Assembly: GCA_950295325.1 (NCBI GenBank)
Contig: OX485804.1
Coordinates: 2,420,001-2,484,000 of the forward strand
Direction: 5' to 3'
From: Polytrichum commune
Taxonomy: Eukaryota > Streptophyta > Polytrichopsida > Polytrichales > Polytrichaceae
Length of the DNA: 64,000 nt
This document shows, piece after piece, positions 11,641 through 22,440 of the stretch. The notes under the pieces are model-generated. The model searched no databases. It was not told the origin of the DNA and was given only the letters and a program-made list of their open reading frames with translations. A program made the position numbers and the translations under genes. How positions within the stretch are numbered: position 1 is the first letter of the stretch; the number at the start of each line of letters is the position of its first letter.

Positions 11641-13376
11641 TCTTTTTCTTTCATGTGGTCATTGGTCATGGACCATAGGGAGGGCCACTCCCTCCAATGT
11701 TGAGCGAGGGTCGTGAGGTGGTCCGCCCTCAAAATCTTGACGGCCAAGGGTTCCATCATGTTCACATCCGACCACAACATCTTGTCCATCAAGAGCTACA
11801 TCAACAATATCAACTTGACTAGGTATACTTATATCATGCCCACATTTAGGGCTAGTCACTAGTCCTAGGCAATATAAGGAGTCCCTCTTGATAAAGGGAA
11901 GTTCATTTCTTTCCAAAATTTATTGCTATCAATAAGGATTCTTGTTCTACCTGTAATAATCTCATTGAACATAATGTAATGCAATTACGCTAGTGCACCA
12001 AGACACAAAAAAAACAAACTCCTATCCAATGAAAACTCTCCCACTAATGCATGTCAATTGTTAGTCCTAGTGTGGGCATGATATTAGAGGTAATCTCATC
12101 CCCACCAACTTAACTAGAAATATGTTGATGTTGTTGTTGTGGTTAATCCGATTAGGAGCAAAAATTGTGCAGCACACCTTGTGTTTTAGGTCACTATGCA
12201 TTGCCGAAACCAAATATTAACTTGAGTTATAGACTCCCTGAAGCGGCTCTTTCACTACGTAGCTAGTGTCATAGAGTGGTTTAAGTTAGTGAAACAAGGC
12301 ATCAACCACGACAAGGGGTCACACGCACATGAACAAATGATGCAAGCACCAATGTTGTGATGCATAAGCTTTTTGGATGGGACCTTGAAACGAACCCAAA
12401 ATAAAATAAGAAATAGAAAAGGGTGATTGCCACTTGCTTTGGGTAAGAGCCAACACCACGGGTCCCTAAAACTGAGCTTAATGTAGAAAGGTGTGAATCA
12501 TGTGTGCAACTCGATCGAGTCAGGCCCACATTGCACAAAGTTAACCCATGACTTCCCAAGCAACCATTTTACGGTTGATGGATTATGTCCGCCATGCATT
12601 GACGCTACCTATTGGCTCGTTCATCCATCCGCAATCAAGAACACTATGAACATCAAGCCAACGTGGATGTTTACCCATAGACATGTAATCCGTAAAATTT
12701 GGAGATGATTAGAATGTGTATAAAAATCTACAATTGGGAAATGGTTTTGTTCTTTTTCTCATTAGGAGCTCAAATGAGGGTATTCACTCCCATCAATAGT
12801 TGCCACTCCAATGCAAAATTTGTGCAAACATCAATGATTTTAGTTTGGTAGAAGTGATTATTTATAAACATTCTTGCAAATATTATCTTCATGCTCACAT
12901 CAAGTGTTTAATTTGAGTTTTGGACAATCTTTAAGTTTTAAGGATTTCATTGCAATTGCGTAGCTAGAAATATGGGACAATATAGATACCCTGATTTCAA
13001 CGTGGCTACCTCATTATGGTTTGCACATTTTGGCCTAAACATTTGTGGATATGCTCGATTATTGGGTTCACACAAGCAATCCACTCATTTTATAGGTGAA
13101 TTTGATTGGTCAATGATTTTTTTAGGGGGGGGGGGGTAAAGCATGGCATGTTCATGCGCAACCCTTACTTGAATTGGTATACTTTGAAAATCCATGCGGT
13201 GTGTCGTACCCCATCTCTCCTCTGCAAATAACCCATCTCCCATGATTCAAGATCCTATGGATATATCCATCTTGACCTTGAAAATTGTCCATCAAAATTC
13301 CACAAACAACACTTAGCGAAATACACTCAAACAACCCTTCCATAGCCTTGGAAACAAATAAGGGAGACGGGTCTTA
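11641..13376. other. Intergenic, nothing recognised
   Basis: No frame over about 90 codons and no familiar domain. A 12-G run lies at 13,125-13,136. Confidence 0.5.
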
Positions 13377-13700
13377 AATGGTTGCCTTTTTCAGCTACCC
13401 CGCTTCTCCTAGTATATGAAACACACTATTAGTATGCGATGGTTGCTAAACCCAAATTGAGATTGTAGCCCCTTTCCTCTTAGGTTTGGAGTTCATATGA
13501 ATTCATTTATTTATTATCAAAGTGAAGGTTCTCAAGCTCGTCAATTGGTCATATAGGTCCCTCAATTATGTTGAGTAGTGAGCTTAGAATGGTTATTGTA
13601 TTTGAACACGCGACTCAATCTCTTTTGAACATATGTCTTCTTGGTGTCTATTCTTGGAGCCACACCAAACCACATATCACTTGAACGTAGATGTAATAAG
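13377..13700 (+). mobile_element. Solo copy of the arm of the 44-46 kb inverted-repeat element
   Basis: The order GCTTCTCCTAGTATATGAAA, TATTATCAAAGTGAAG, TTGGTCATATAGGTCCCTCA, TGTTGAGTAGT, GAACATATG and GAGCCACACCAAACCACATA follows the arm at 44,340-44,640. Other copies: 52.1 kb (same orientation), 24.2 and 36.9 kb (reverse). No open frame. It behaves like a dispersed non-autonomous element of about 330-370 bp. Confidence 0.65.
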
Positions 13701-14587
13701 AATAGTAGCCATAAAAAGGTTGTCTATCTTAGGAACACAAACAGTTCCTCTTGAAATAAACAACACAATGCTTGGCATCAATGATCAATATACTATGTAT
13801 GTGTTTACATCCAAAGGCATCCAAGTCATAGATTTGGACTTCATTTTTCAAATGCATCAACATATTTGACCAATTTAAAGTATGTACTTTACATTGGATT
13901 GTAATGGTGAATGTGCACACTATGACATGATAAAATCCCACAACAAGAATGTTACACTTGAATACAAAAAACATTGATAAGCATAATGTGGGTTGGTACA
14001 CACCCTTTGGTTACCGGAAGAGCATCTTGAAAGTTGGCTCATTTGAAACTAGAGTAGTGTCATACTAGAGTCAATGTCCACATATTTCTTCTAGGAATTG
14101 ACTCGTAGTTATATGGCACTATTCATATATCCACATGTAGGAATGTTGAGCTATTCAAGACTTAATACAAAATGTGGGTTGAAGTACTAGGTATGATCGA
14201 GCCGAAGGTTGGGAAAAGCATCATTGCACCAATGGAATCAAGATGCAACCCTACCACCAAACATTCAAAGTTGCACATACCGAAAAGCTAAAGCTACACA
14301 TGCATCGTGCATCATTCTTAATCTCTCCATGCACTAGGTGACCCATACAACTTTGCCACCCAAACTTTGCTTGAGTGTCTGTATTGTTCATTTAAAAATA
14401 GCCGAACCAAACCACGAGAAAGGCATGTGCACTATTAGAAAGGCCATGGTTCCTCCAAGAATTTTGCCCTTCCTAATCATACTTTTTTGCACATCTCATG
14501 TGCATGTTGTTTTGTGTCACTCATGCATATTGCTTTCCCCCCCCCCCTCTCCTTCTAGAATCAATAGAGTTGGTTTATCTCAGACCA
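13701..14587. other. Intergenic, nothing recognised
   Basis: Short overlapping frames on both strands only. An 11-C run lies at 14,537-14,547. Confidence 0.45.
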
Positions 14588-14960
14588 CGAGTTTATGAGA
14601 ATTAACACGAAGTCTTCGAAGTTTTATGAATGTTTAATTACCACACACAAAGAGTGGTGTTGGGCTATAAAAGATAGGTTTTGTAGCTTGTCCTATCATG
14701 ATGGTTGGGCCAAGTTAATTTTATACACGACGGTCCACAATTTAGGACAACATGCTCCATTAGATATCTTATCTAAGTTCTTAAAATACTCTTTCAATTT
14801 GAGAAATGAAAAAAAGAGGTTTCAAAATCTCACTCCCAACTTTCAAAATAGGCTCCGATATATGATGAGCTAACATGCTCTTAATAGAGTTTTTATTTTC
14901 TCAAAGAAGAATAAATATGCGGTTTCGTCCTTCTTCGAGGGACATCACGGATAACCCTAA
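14588..14960 (+). repeat. Dispersed repeat, partner at 17.0 kb
   Basis: Matches 17,028-17,385 in the same orientation: GAGTTTATGAGAATTAACAC, CACACAAAGAGTGGTGT or CATACACAAAGAGTGGTGT, GGTTGGGCCAAG or GGGTGGGCCAAG, TTCAAAATAGGCTC, TTTTCTCAAAGAAG and GTTTCGTCC are shared in order. This copy keeps a 92-codon frame (14,595-14,873) that the other has lost; the frame matches no family I know. The two copies flank the 15.8-kb element at a distance. Confidence 0.65.
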
Positions 14961-15790
14961 TGTCCCCCCCCCCCTCGCATTTCATCTATTGTCCAATACT
15001 CATCACGTATCCGAGTTCCTCATTGTTGCACGAAGGTATCTTTTGGCCGCTCATTAGCTTAGCCCATTCATCAATGGCCCATGTTTAATTTCAACAAAAT
15101 AACAACTCCACTACAAGTTTCTTACAACTAGATAATTTCTACAACATTATCTAGTTCATGCAATTGTGATGGCTTTGACACACACTCGTCAATGAGTAGT
15201 GGTGATGCTTCTTGGACGTCCTCCTCTTGAAGGCTCCACATTATGAACACACTCACTACAAATCCTAGAACATGTAGATTGAGAGATACTCAACAATTTT
15301 GACACTTTGCATGTGCTGGACATATGCTGCAACAAGCTTATAGCATTCAACCTTGTTTTCTATAGTTATGCTCTCATGGGCAAAGAAAACCCTCACAAGT
15401 GTAAGACAAAATGTCCTAAGAGACCACACTACTAACCAAAAGCGAGAGGAAGTACCATGAGTGATGCCGTAAACTTATTCTTGCAATTGAAGGTAAGTGA
15501 TGAAAACAATTCAAACTAAGTTGATAGACCTAAGTTCATGTAAAATGGATTTTTTTAAAATTTTTTTTGCTACAATACTCAAGATGAAAGGTGGGAGAAC
15601 GATAGCCAACTTGGTTGTGCATGTGACCCAATTCACGGTTTGGCAAAAAGATCAATACTCTTGTAGATATGGCTTCCTGAAATTTGATATTTTGTTCATT
15701 GTTTCATTTTTGAGAGTCAATATATGTGAACTTTAGAACTCATAAGAGCTAAATAAAGTGTGTGCATGACAAATCCCAAAATACTACTAC
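14961..15790. other. Intergenic, nothing recognised
   Basis: Begins with an 11-C run (14,964-14,974). No coding evidence, RNA gene or strong repeat seen. Confidence 0.45.
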
Positions 15791-16307
15791 GAGCCGGTTC
15801 ACACGGAGTCCCAAGTCACTCGGGGTCGATCATGCCAATCCCAACCATTGAGAGCATGGAAGTTGTGACTTATTACTTCACATGAGGTCCCAAATCCTAA
15901 GTCCCAAGTATGACATTGATGCCTACATGACAACACTTTTTGTAGGTGAGACTTGGGACTTAACCCCACTCTCAACACAAGTCCAGTGAATGTTTTTGCA
16001 TAGAAGCATCAAAATCCAACTTCAATGAATATGAACCGTATCGTAATGGTGTCTTGAGGCTCCAAAGTTGAGACTTGGCCTCCATGTTGGGACTTGGGAG
16101 TTGGGACCCCATGTGAACACATGACAACACTTTTTGGGAGGTGAGACTTGGGACTTGACGCCACTCTCAACACAAGTCCCGTGAATGTTTTTGCATAGAA
16201 GTATCAAGATCCAACTTCAATGAATATGAACCGTATTGGAATGGTGTGTCGAGGCTCCAAAGTGGGAGACCTCGGCCTCCATGTTGGGAGCACATGTGAA
16301 GCGGCCC
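15791..16307. mobile_element. PIF/Harbinger-like element with internal 190-bp duplication
   Basis: Left end GAGCCGGTTCACACGGAGTC; right end, reverse-complemented, GGGCCGCTTCACATGTGCTC, followed by TAA (16,308-16,310). The left flank reads TAC rather than TAA, a likely later substitution. Inside, a block starting GACAACACTTTTTG (about 15,929 and 16,122), through TTTTTGCATAGAAG, TCCAACTTCAATGAATATGA and ATGGTGT, to GAGGCTCCAAAG is present twice head to tail. No transposase. Confidence 0.65.
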
Positions 16308-16310
16308 TAA

Positions 16311-17027
16311 GTTGCAGCACAGTGTGAAGGAAATGCGATGTTTATTAGAAGGTGGTCAGTGTCGACTCGTTTTAGCAAAGTACCACCACAAAGGCAACCG
16401 ATAAGTACATACTATACACACCAAAAAAGCCAGCCGCTTTGGTCTGATGTGGACCGGCAGGCCAAATGGGCCATTCGCAGGCACAGTGCACACACCTTAA
16501 TTTTAGCCTCGGGTGTGGGCAGTGGTGACCAACTTGGATCTCGGGATCAAACACTTGCACTCCTAACTTACTTAACTTATTGCAAAGGCTCGGCCTCGAA
16601 GCTGCTGGGAAGGGGGGGACTGTGAATATTGTATCAAGTAGAGTTATTTGTAGGAAAGCAGACAAAACCATGGGGTTTATAGTCCATGACATTATTCAGC
16701 CATGTGGGCTTGGGTATGTGGCCGGCTTGTTCGAGGGCATTCCCTAGCCACTTCTCCTATGACACAATTTCATGTTGGGTATGGGAATCGCAAGCCGATG
16801 TGAGACCGGTTGTTGCCGGGGTTCTGAGTCCACCACCTCCCTTTTGCTTGGTCATAATCTATTGCTGGTGGTTTCCATGGCAAGTTGTGATGTAAGTGAT
16901 ATGGATTTTGGATGAGAGTCAAGGGTTTTTCCTAATAAGTTAGTTGCTTAGAAGGCCTAATCCATGGTATTTTTGGCTCTGCAACATGTGGAGCATGCTG
17001 AATAAAGTTAAGGTCCCAAACCCTTGA
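16311..17027. other. Intergenic, nothing recognised
   Basis: Overlapping frames of 70-106 codons on both strands (for example 16,338-16,625) without recognisable domains. Confidence 0.45.
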
Positions 17028-17385
17028 GTTTATGAGAATTAACACAAAGTTATGCAAGTTTTCTTAATGCTTGAATTGTCATACACAAAGAGTGGTGTCG
17101 AGCTGTTAAAAATCGGCCTTGTAGGATGGGTGGGCCAAGCTAGCTTTGCATAGGCCGATCTTGGAATTTTAGGGCAAAAAGTCCCATGTGCATGCCCTAT
17201 TTTAGATCTTTCGATTCTCTCAAAGTTTGAGAGGTAGAAAGAGGAGGTCCTACAAATTCCATCCATATTTCAAAATAGGCTCTAATACATGACAAACTAA
17301 CAAGCTATCCATATTTTCTCAAAGAAGGATCAAACCCACAGTTTCGTCCATCTTTGAGGGACCTTACAAATACCTTATCTCATTG
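17028..17385 (+). repeat. Second copy of the 14.6-kb dispersed repeat
   Basis: See 14,588-14,960 for the shared phrases. This copy has in-frame stops throughout, so any original frame is lost here. Confidence 0.65.
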
Positions 17386-17712
17386 TGGCAACCTTTCTAA
17401 TGACACCTCTTATGAATAAGTTTACAAGTATTGTCATCCCAACTTACTTCTAGTTTGATATATTTCGCACCCTCACATTTTTGTAATGAAATGTTGTCAC
17501 AAATCATTGAAATTTGGATGAAAAAATCACTTTGTAAGTGACAATAATTGCAACACTGTAAATCTCTATTGCCCACTTTGTTTTTACAAGGAACGATATC
17601 ATGATGGTAGGTTTACATTTAGTGTTGGCGACACTACACGGGCGGTTTGCAATTAGCATCGAGCGAGACAAATAGAATTGGTGACACTAAATACAATACA
17701 ATACAATACATA
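17386..17712. other. Intergenic, nothing recognised
   Basis: Ends in a short (AATAC)n run directly before the element at 17,713. GACACTA motifs occur near 17,630 and 17,680. Confidence 0.45.
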
Positions 17713-18027
17713 GGGCCACTTCACACACGAGGCAAGAGCCGTGACCATGTAATTGTGAGGGCCTTTGACTCTCATCCAAAGACCATACTACCAATTGTAT
17801 AAGGCCTCGGAGTTTGACTTGGTTTGCCGGAATTCACATTTGGCCTTCTTCCAGCAGAACATGAAAAACCAATATCCGTAGTCTGTCATGTAGATGTTTC
17901 ATCGATCGATGCAAACTTCTCTGGGCCCCTAGGCCTTCACCGTCTAGTCTAGGGTGACGCGAACTTGGACGGTCTCGGGCATGTCGACCGGTCTCACGGG
18001 CCGTCAGTCTCGTGTGGGAAGCGGCCC
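17713..18027. mobile_element. PIF/Harbinger-like MITE, ~315 bp
   Basis: Left end GGGCCACTTCACACACGAGG; right end, reverse-complemented, GGGCCGCTTCCCACACGAGA, with both ends continuing into a GCCGT block. Flanks are ATA (left) and TTA (right), one base off a TTA duplication. It sits about 430 bp upstream of the SMR TATA box, close enough to affect that promoter. No coding capacity. Confidence 0.65.
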
Positions 18028-18030
18028 TTA

Positions 18031-18456
18031 GTGGTGGTGTTAGGAGGAAGCTGTAAACAAGCAAACAACAACAAGGAAGGGGAGGAGAGGGGAGGGGGGA
18101 GATGATGAAGCTGCTTGCTCTGGTCGGTTGGGATTGGCAGTGGATTCCCTTCCCTCTTCCTAGTTAAACAAATCCAATATAAACCCACCAATAAATTAAA
18201 AAATCACACCCAGTACAATAAACATACATATCTCTCTGCAGGCTGCGTCCGGCGGCCACTCAACCTAGCCTACCCTAGCCCCTACATATTCCTACCTACT
18301 AGTCCCCCTAGACACCTACCTACCCACCCACCTACCTACCTACATACCCGCCTACCCACCCACCCGGCAGGCAGGCCCCTAGGTCCTGCCCCCTTGGTTT
18401 CCCTCCTTCCTTCCTTCCGTGCTGGAGGAGAGGAGTGCAGCCGCCGGCCGCGTTGT
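18031..18456 (+). other. SMR upstream region with CCTA-rich low-complexity tract
   Basis: About 18,270-18,385 is a degenerate (CCTA/CCCAC)n tract. It keeps open frames in several registers, but these are low-complexity and not taken as genes. The tract ends about 70 bp before the SMR TATA box, so it is best read as promoter-proximal DNA. Confidence 0.5.
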
Positions 18457-18463
18457 TATAAAA
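18457..18463 (+). promoter_or_regulatory. TATA box of the SMR gene
   Basis: TATAAAA lies at 18,457-18,463 just downstream of a GC-rich stretch. The expected start of transcription is about 18,485-18,495, giving a leader of roughly 455 nt that is pyrimidine-rich at first (with a CAT repeat near 18,657-18,676) and purine-rich later. No ATG occurs in this leader before 18,945. Confidence 0.55.
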
Positions 18464-18944
18464 CTAAAACAATTGCAGCCGTGTCTCCGGGAGAAACGAA
18501 GGAACCGTCTGCTTCAAGCCAAGCCCAGCCCAAGCTCAAGCCCAAGCCCTCCTCGTCTTCTGCTATCCTTCATCTGCTTCTCCGCTTCCTCATAATTCTC
18601 AATCAACTCTCACAACCTCTTATACCACCGCGCCTCGTCTAGTATAACCCTTAGTGTCATCATCATCATCATCACCTGTTGTTGGCTTGTCTGCCTCTGC
18701 TTGCCTGGTGTGGGCATTTTCGTTTCGCATCGCATCTGGTCAACTCCAACCTTTGCTTCTCCTCTTTTAGGAACTAATTTGTGGTAGAACGAGAACGAGA
18801 GAGAGTTAGTGTTTGGTGGAGGCGAGAGGTGTTTGTGGTGCAGTGGAGGAGAGTGCGAGAGGTTTTGGGGGCGTGGAGATTTTTGGGTTGGTTTTCTTTT
18901 GGGGGGGTTGGGGGAGGGGGGATTTGGGGGTGAGCATTCTAGCC

Positions 18945-19430
18945 ATGGCACCCACAACAGCAGGATGCTGCCCAATCCTACAGACATTGACACACGAGCC
19001 AATGGAGACAGGAGGATCCGGGAGGAGGCGGCTGTCGCTGGACAGCTGGGTGTGTTTGCCGCTGCTGCGGCCAGTGCGAACAGTGAGCCATCATCAGGCG
19101 ATGTCACAGCAATCTTCAGCAGCCAGCTGTTGCCCCAAGCAGGACGGCATGTCGGCAGCGTCAACGATGAGTTTGGACATTTCCTTCACTGGGGGTGCGG
19201 GGGCGGGGGAGAGTGACGAGGGCGGCTTTGCACGCGAGTCGGGAGGGGGGTGCGAGACGCCCAAGGCCAAGGAGCACAGAATACCGGATGTTGATGTGGG
19301 CTTCTGCCCCCCTGCACCTAGGAAGCCACGAGCTATGGCCAGACGCAGGCGTGTGCAACCCACCAGTTTTTTCCATGCCCCCGATTTTGAGATCTTCCTC
19401 TCGCAAGCCAAGCTGCAAGTGAGCAGCTGA
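18945..19430 (+). CDS. SMR: SIAMESE-RELATED (SMR) cyclin-dependent kinase inhibitor
   Basis: Single-exon frame of 161 aa. SMR proteins bind cyclin-CDK complexes in the nucleus, block mitosis and promote endoreduplication or stress arrest in plants. The signature is near the C-terminus: a Gly/Glu-rich lead-in (90-103), CETPKAKEHRIP at 103-114 (the conserved C-x-TP..E-H-x-IP motif), CPPAPRKPR at 121-129, a basic stretch RRRR at 133-136, and a terminal SFFHAPDFEIFL block at 141-152 matching the FF-x-x-PD-x-E-x-F ending of the family. Residues 1-90 are low-complexity and Ser/Thr/Gly-rich, as usual for these largely disordered proteins; many SMRs are 80-130 aa, so this one is rather long. The start is the first ATG after the TATA box and sits in good context (agccATGGc). 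The frame stays open upstream to at least 18,813 but has no ATG there. The stop is TGA at 19,428. No introns are needed, as in known SMRs. Family assignment rests on motif recognition only; which paralogue is unknown. Confidence 0.85.
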   Translation: MAPTTAGCCPILQTLTHEPMETGGSGRRRLSLDSWVCLPLLRPVRTVSHHQAMSQQSSAASCCPKQDGMSAASTMSLDISFTGGAGAGESDEGGFARESGGGCETPKAKEHRIPDVDVGFCPPAPRKPRAMARRRRVQPTSFFHAPDFEIFLSQAKLQVSS

Positions 19431-22204
19431 GGATGGGAGAAGAAGGGAACCAAGTTTTGGAAGCGGTTGTAATGGTCGTAGGTGCCAGGGAATCAATTCT
19501 CAGGGAGCTAGCTTCATCTGTACAGTCATACACACCGCACCAGAGTTGCCAAATTTCAAGCTTGGGTTCAAGAGGTAGGGATATGGCTTTGAGGGTCTTC
19601 CATAATGGAAGAAGGAAGGAAGATGAAGAAGCAGCAGCAAGCTTTGTTTGTTTCTGTAATGGTGGGTCGTGTATGTATCTTCCTTTCTTCCTTTCCCCTT
19701 GGCCGGCAACTGCTTTCTTCGGGAGGGGTGCGAAAACTTCTAGACATTAAGGAGCCTCTCGTTGGAGATTGAAGATTGGGAAATGTCTGGAGGATGCGGT
19801 TGGGTGGGTGGGTGGTGACAACTGAGGATATCTGGTACTACTTTAGCAGGGTAGCCTATCTTTGTATATGGGTGCAAAAACCTTGTGCACTCGGTATTGG
19901 AACAATATTGTTGGAAGATGGAAGGAGAAGGAGGTTACGAAGGATATGGAAAATAGGATGTCTAACAAGCTTCCCAACCAAACCAAGGCTCATCACACAC
20001 CGCGTGTGAGGAGGCAAGCGGGGCCAGGCGGGAAGAAAATTTTGGTAGCTCTCAACTGATTTGGCGCAAGATTGGGTAGCGGCGGACACTACCTTCCTAC
20101 TGAGTTTTTTCGGGCATGTTAAGGGGACGGACCGTGGCCCATTAAAAAGGAGTAGGAGTAGAGCTTACTATGAAAACAACGACGACAACAACGGAGGAGC
20201 AGCAAAGGAGAGAGATGGGATGATGGTGGAGTTTAGTGCAGGTTTAAGAAAGGCTTGCCTCCACCAGAGCACACATGTGCGCGCGTGTTTGAGCAAGTCG
20301 AGTGAGTTGCCGGGCAAAGCAAAAGCAAGTAACAAAGCAGCAGTATTCTATTTGCATTGCAGCTGTAGTAGTTTGAATGCCCTTTTCTGAAATCTTCCGA
20401 GGCTGTGCTGCCGGGGACTAGCCTGGCATAGAGCAACCCAGGATTCTGTAATTTTATACTGCTGAAGTCAATCATCATCCCGTCTTTTTTCCCCCTCTCA
20501 TCTTCTGTGCAACCTCTCTCTCTCTCTCTCTCTCTCCCCCCCCCCTGGATCACTTTGTGTCTCATCATTTTGTGCTTGATTGTACTTGCTGAAAACTGGG
20601 GTTTAAGAGTTTTCGCGCGCTCCAAAATTATGAAAATGCGGCGCCTCCACGAATTTTCTAGCCTTATGTCAAAGAATACGTTGGGGGAAATGAGCCTTCC
20701 TGAAGCTTACTTTTTGCTTGCAACTTCAAACTAGAGATAGCCGTAACAAATTGTTTCATTTGTGGAGTTGCCCTTGCCGGCTTCACTATTGAGGTTTTTT
20801 TCGCTTTAGCTTTTTCGCTTGTGCGGCGAACTAGTATGTTAGTCTGTTGAGGCCAAAAAGCAGGTTCATTTCTTGCAGTGTGGGGAGTTTTCGGAGGTGT
20901 GGCCCGGCACTTTGCATTAATTTTGCAAGCTTAGTATTTGTTAGTAGCATGCATGTGGGGCTTGGTGTTTCGACCAAGAAACACCAAGCCCGTCTTTTAG
21001 CAGCGGCCATATCTAAGCCACCTTCGCTAACCCTGGAGTTTCGGTGTTTGTGTAGACCGAAAATTTATTGGTGTGGTTTTTGGGAAGAGTTACTGAACGT
21101 TGGTACATGCGAGTGGTGGTATAACTTAGTGCATGTTACTCCAATATATGGGGTATGGTTGCAAAACCTTTACCGGAAGCCTCGTATGACTCAGAGCTGC
21201 TTGTGGTTTCTGAGATGCCAATACACTTCAAATTGGCAGCAAGGTTTTGGGAGAGAACCGAGATTTAGAGACTACTTTGTTCACCTTGGAGCCTAGTTTG
21301 TCTACCTTACTTTTCTCTCTGTTTAGCAAATCAGCTCTCATGCCAGCTTCCCAGTTTTCCATGTTGCATGTTGTCTTTTCATCTAATAAGTTGTTAGAGA
21401 TGTCGCCTCACCTTCCTGAAAGGTTTCTGGTGGATTAAATGGGTCAGCAGCTGCCTCCGCATCTTCATAGCACTGAGTTGCAGTGTGGGAAGCTGGAACC
21501 TTGTTGTTCTGGGTTCTTTAGATGATGATGCTTCCAGAAATGAGATACAAGCAACCCATTATCTTGTGCACAAGATGTCTTTGGGAAAGCATGCATGTGT
21601 GCGCAGAAGCTACCTTTTCAGATTTCGTGTGGAAGACAGAGATTGGAGCTCCGAAGGTCATGTTTGCAAGATTCTTACCTACTCTAGATTCCTATCAGAA
21701 TGTCATTAGAGAGATACTGGCGATAGTAGTGTGCCTTCGCTCTACACACATTCTTTCATTCTGTACAAGTACCCTAACTTGCCCTGTGAAAATCAGATTA
21801 GCCTCCAGTTTCTTCTTAGCCTTGTCACCTTCAGATTAGCCTCCAGCGTCTTCTAATAAAAGCACGGAGCAACAGAGCATAACTATTGCATCAACTTCCT
21901 GGTAGGTATGTATGTGTGTCTACAGTATCTTGAAGATGAGACTGCTTGGGCGGGCACCTTTGATATAACTTATCAACATGGAACTCACCATGCTCACAAA
22001 GAGCATCTATAATGCAATGCAATGTGGCATCTGTTGAATGTTGCGACCTCTAAAACATGCATAGATACTCATTTCTCTCGCCTGAAAACACTTTACCATC
22101 CCTAGTCGATAATGGTAGATTCTTTTGCATTGGAGCTCAAAACAACTGCATCGAAGAGCTTCTTATAGCAAGCCTCGTTCATAAGTTTGATACAACTCCA
22201 AAGT
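19431..22204 (+). other. Downstream of SMR; likely 3' UTR at first, then unassigned
   Basis: No coding frame here is convincing. The first AATAAA found by eye is at 21,855-21,860, far from the SMR stop, so the true poly(A) site probably uses a weaker signal nearer the gene. A (TC)n tract followed by ten C (20,514-20,545) lies inside. The base composition is less AT-rich up to about 20,450, which may mark the end of the transcript. Confidence 0.4.
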
Positions 22205-22440
22205 TTATAAATTTATGCTAAGCAGAGCAGGTAATATGCTTTATGCTAAGCTTAGTCAAATGTCTGCAAGTATTAGGCTCAACATCTGGACATCAAGTAA
22301 GTTCCCTTCATGTTTTTTGAGCTTTTACGAGTTTCTGCTAAGCAGGGCAGGCCATATGCTTGATGCTAAGCTTAGTCAGTGTCTGTGAGCATGAGGCTCA
22401 ACATCTGGACATCAAGTTTTGTAGCGTTTTTTGAGCTTGA
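22205..22440 (+). repeat. Two-unit tandem repeat, ~120 bp
   Basis: The first unit starts TATGCTAAGCAGAGCAGG (about 22,212) and the second CTGCTAAGCAGGGCAGG (about 22,336). Both continue with ATATGCTT.ATGCTAAGCTTAGTCA, then TGTCTG and AGGCTCAACATCTGGACATC (identical), then AAGT, then a TTTTTTGAGCTT block. Each unit also contains a short palindrome, GCTAAGCTTAG. Confidence 0.7.

Noticed and set aside
18115-18642. 175-codon Pro/Ser-rich plus-strand frame
   Set aside because: Produced by the CCTA tract and pyrimidine-rich leader of SMR; it spans the SMR TATA box and has no domain.
18610-19164. 184-codon minus-strand frame opposite SMR
   Set aside because: Shadow of a GC-rich coding region; the sense strand has the recognisable SMR motifs.
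20061-20390. 109-codon frame downstream of SMR as a second gene
   Set aside because: Low-complexity Asn/Asp and Arg/Ser stretches, no homology recognised, and a position within the probable 3' UTR.
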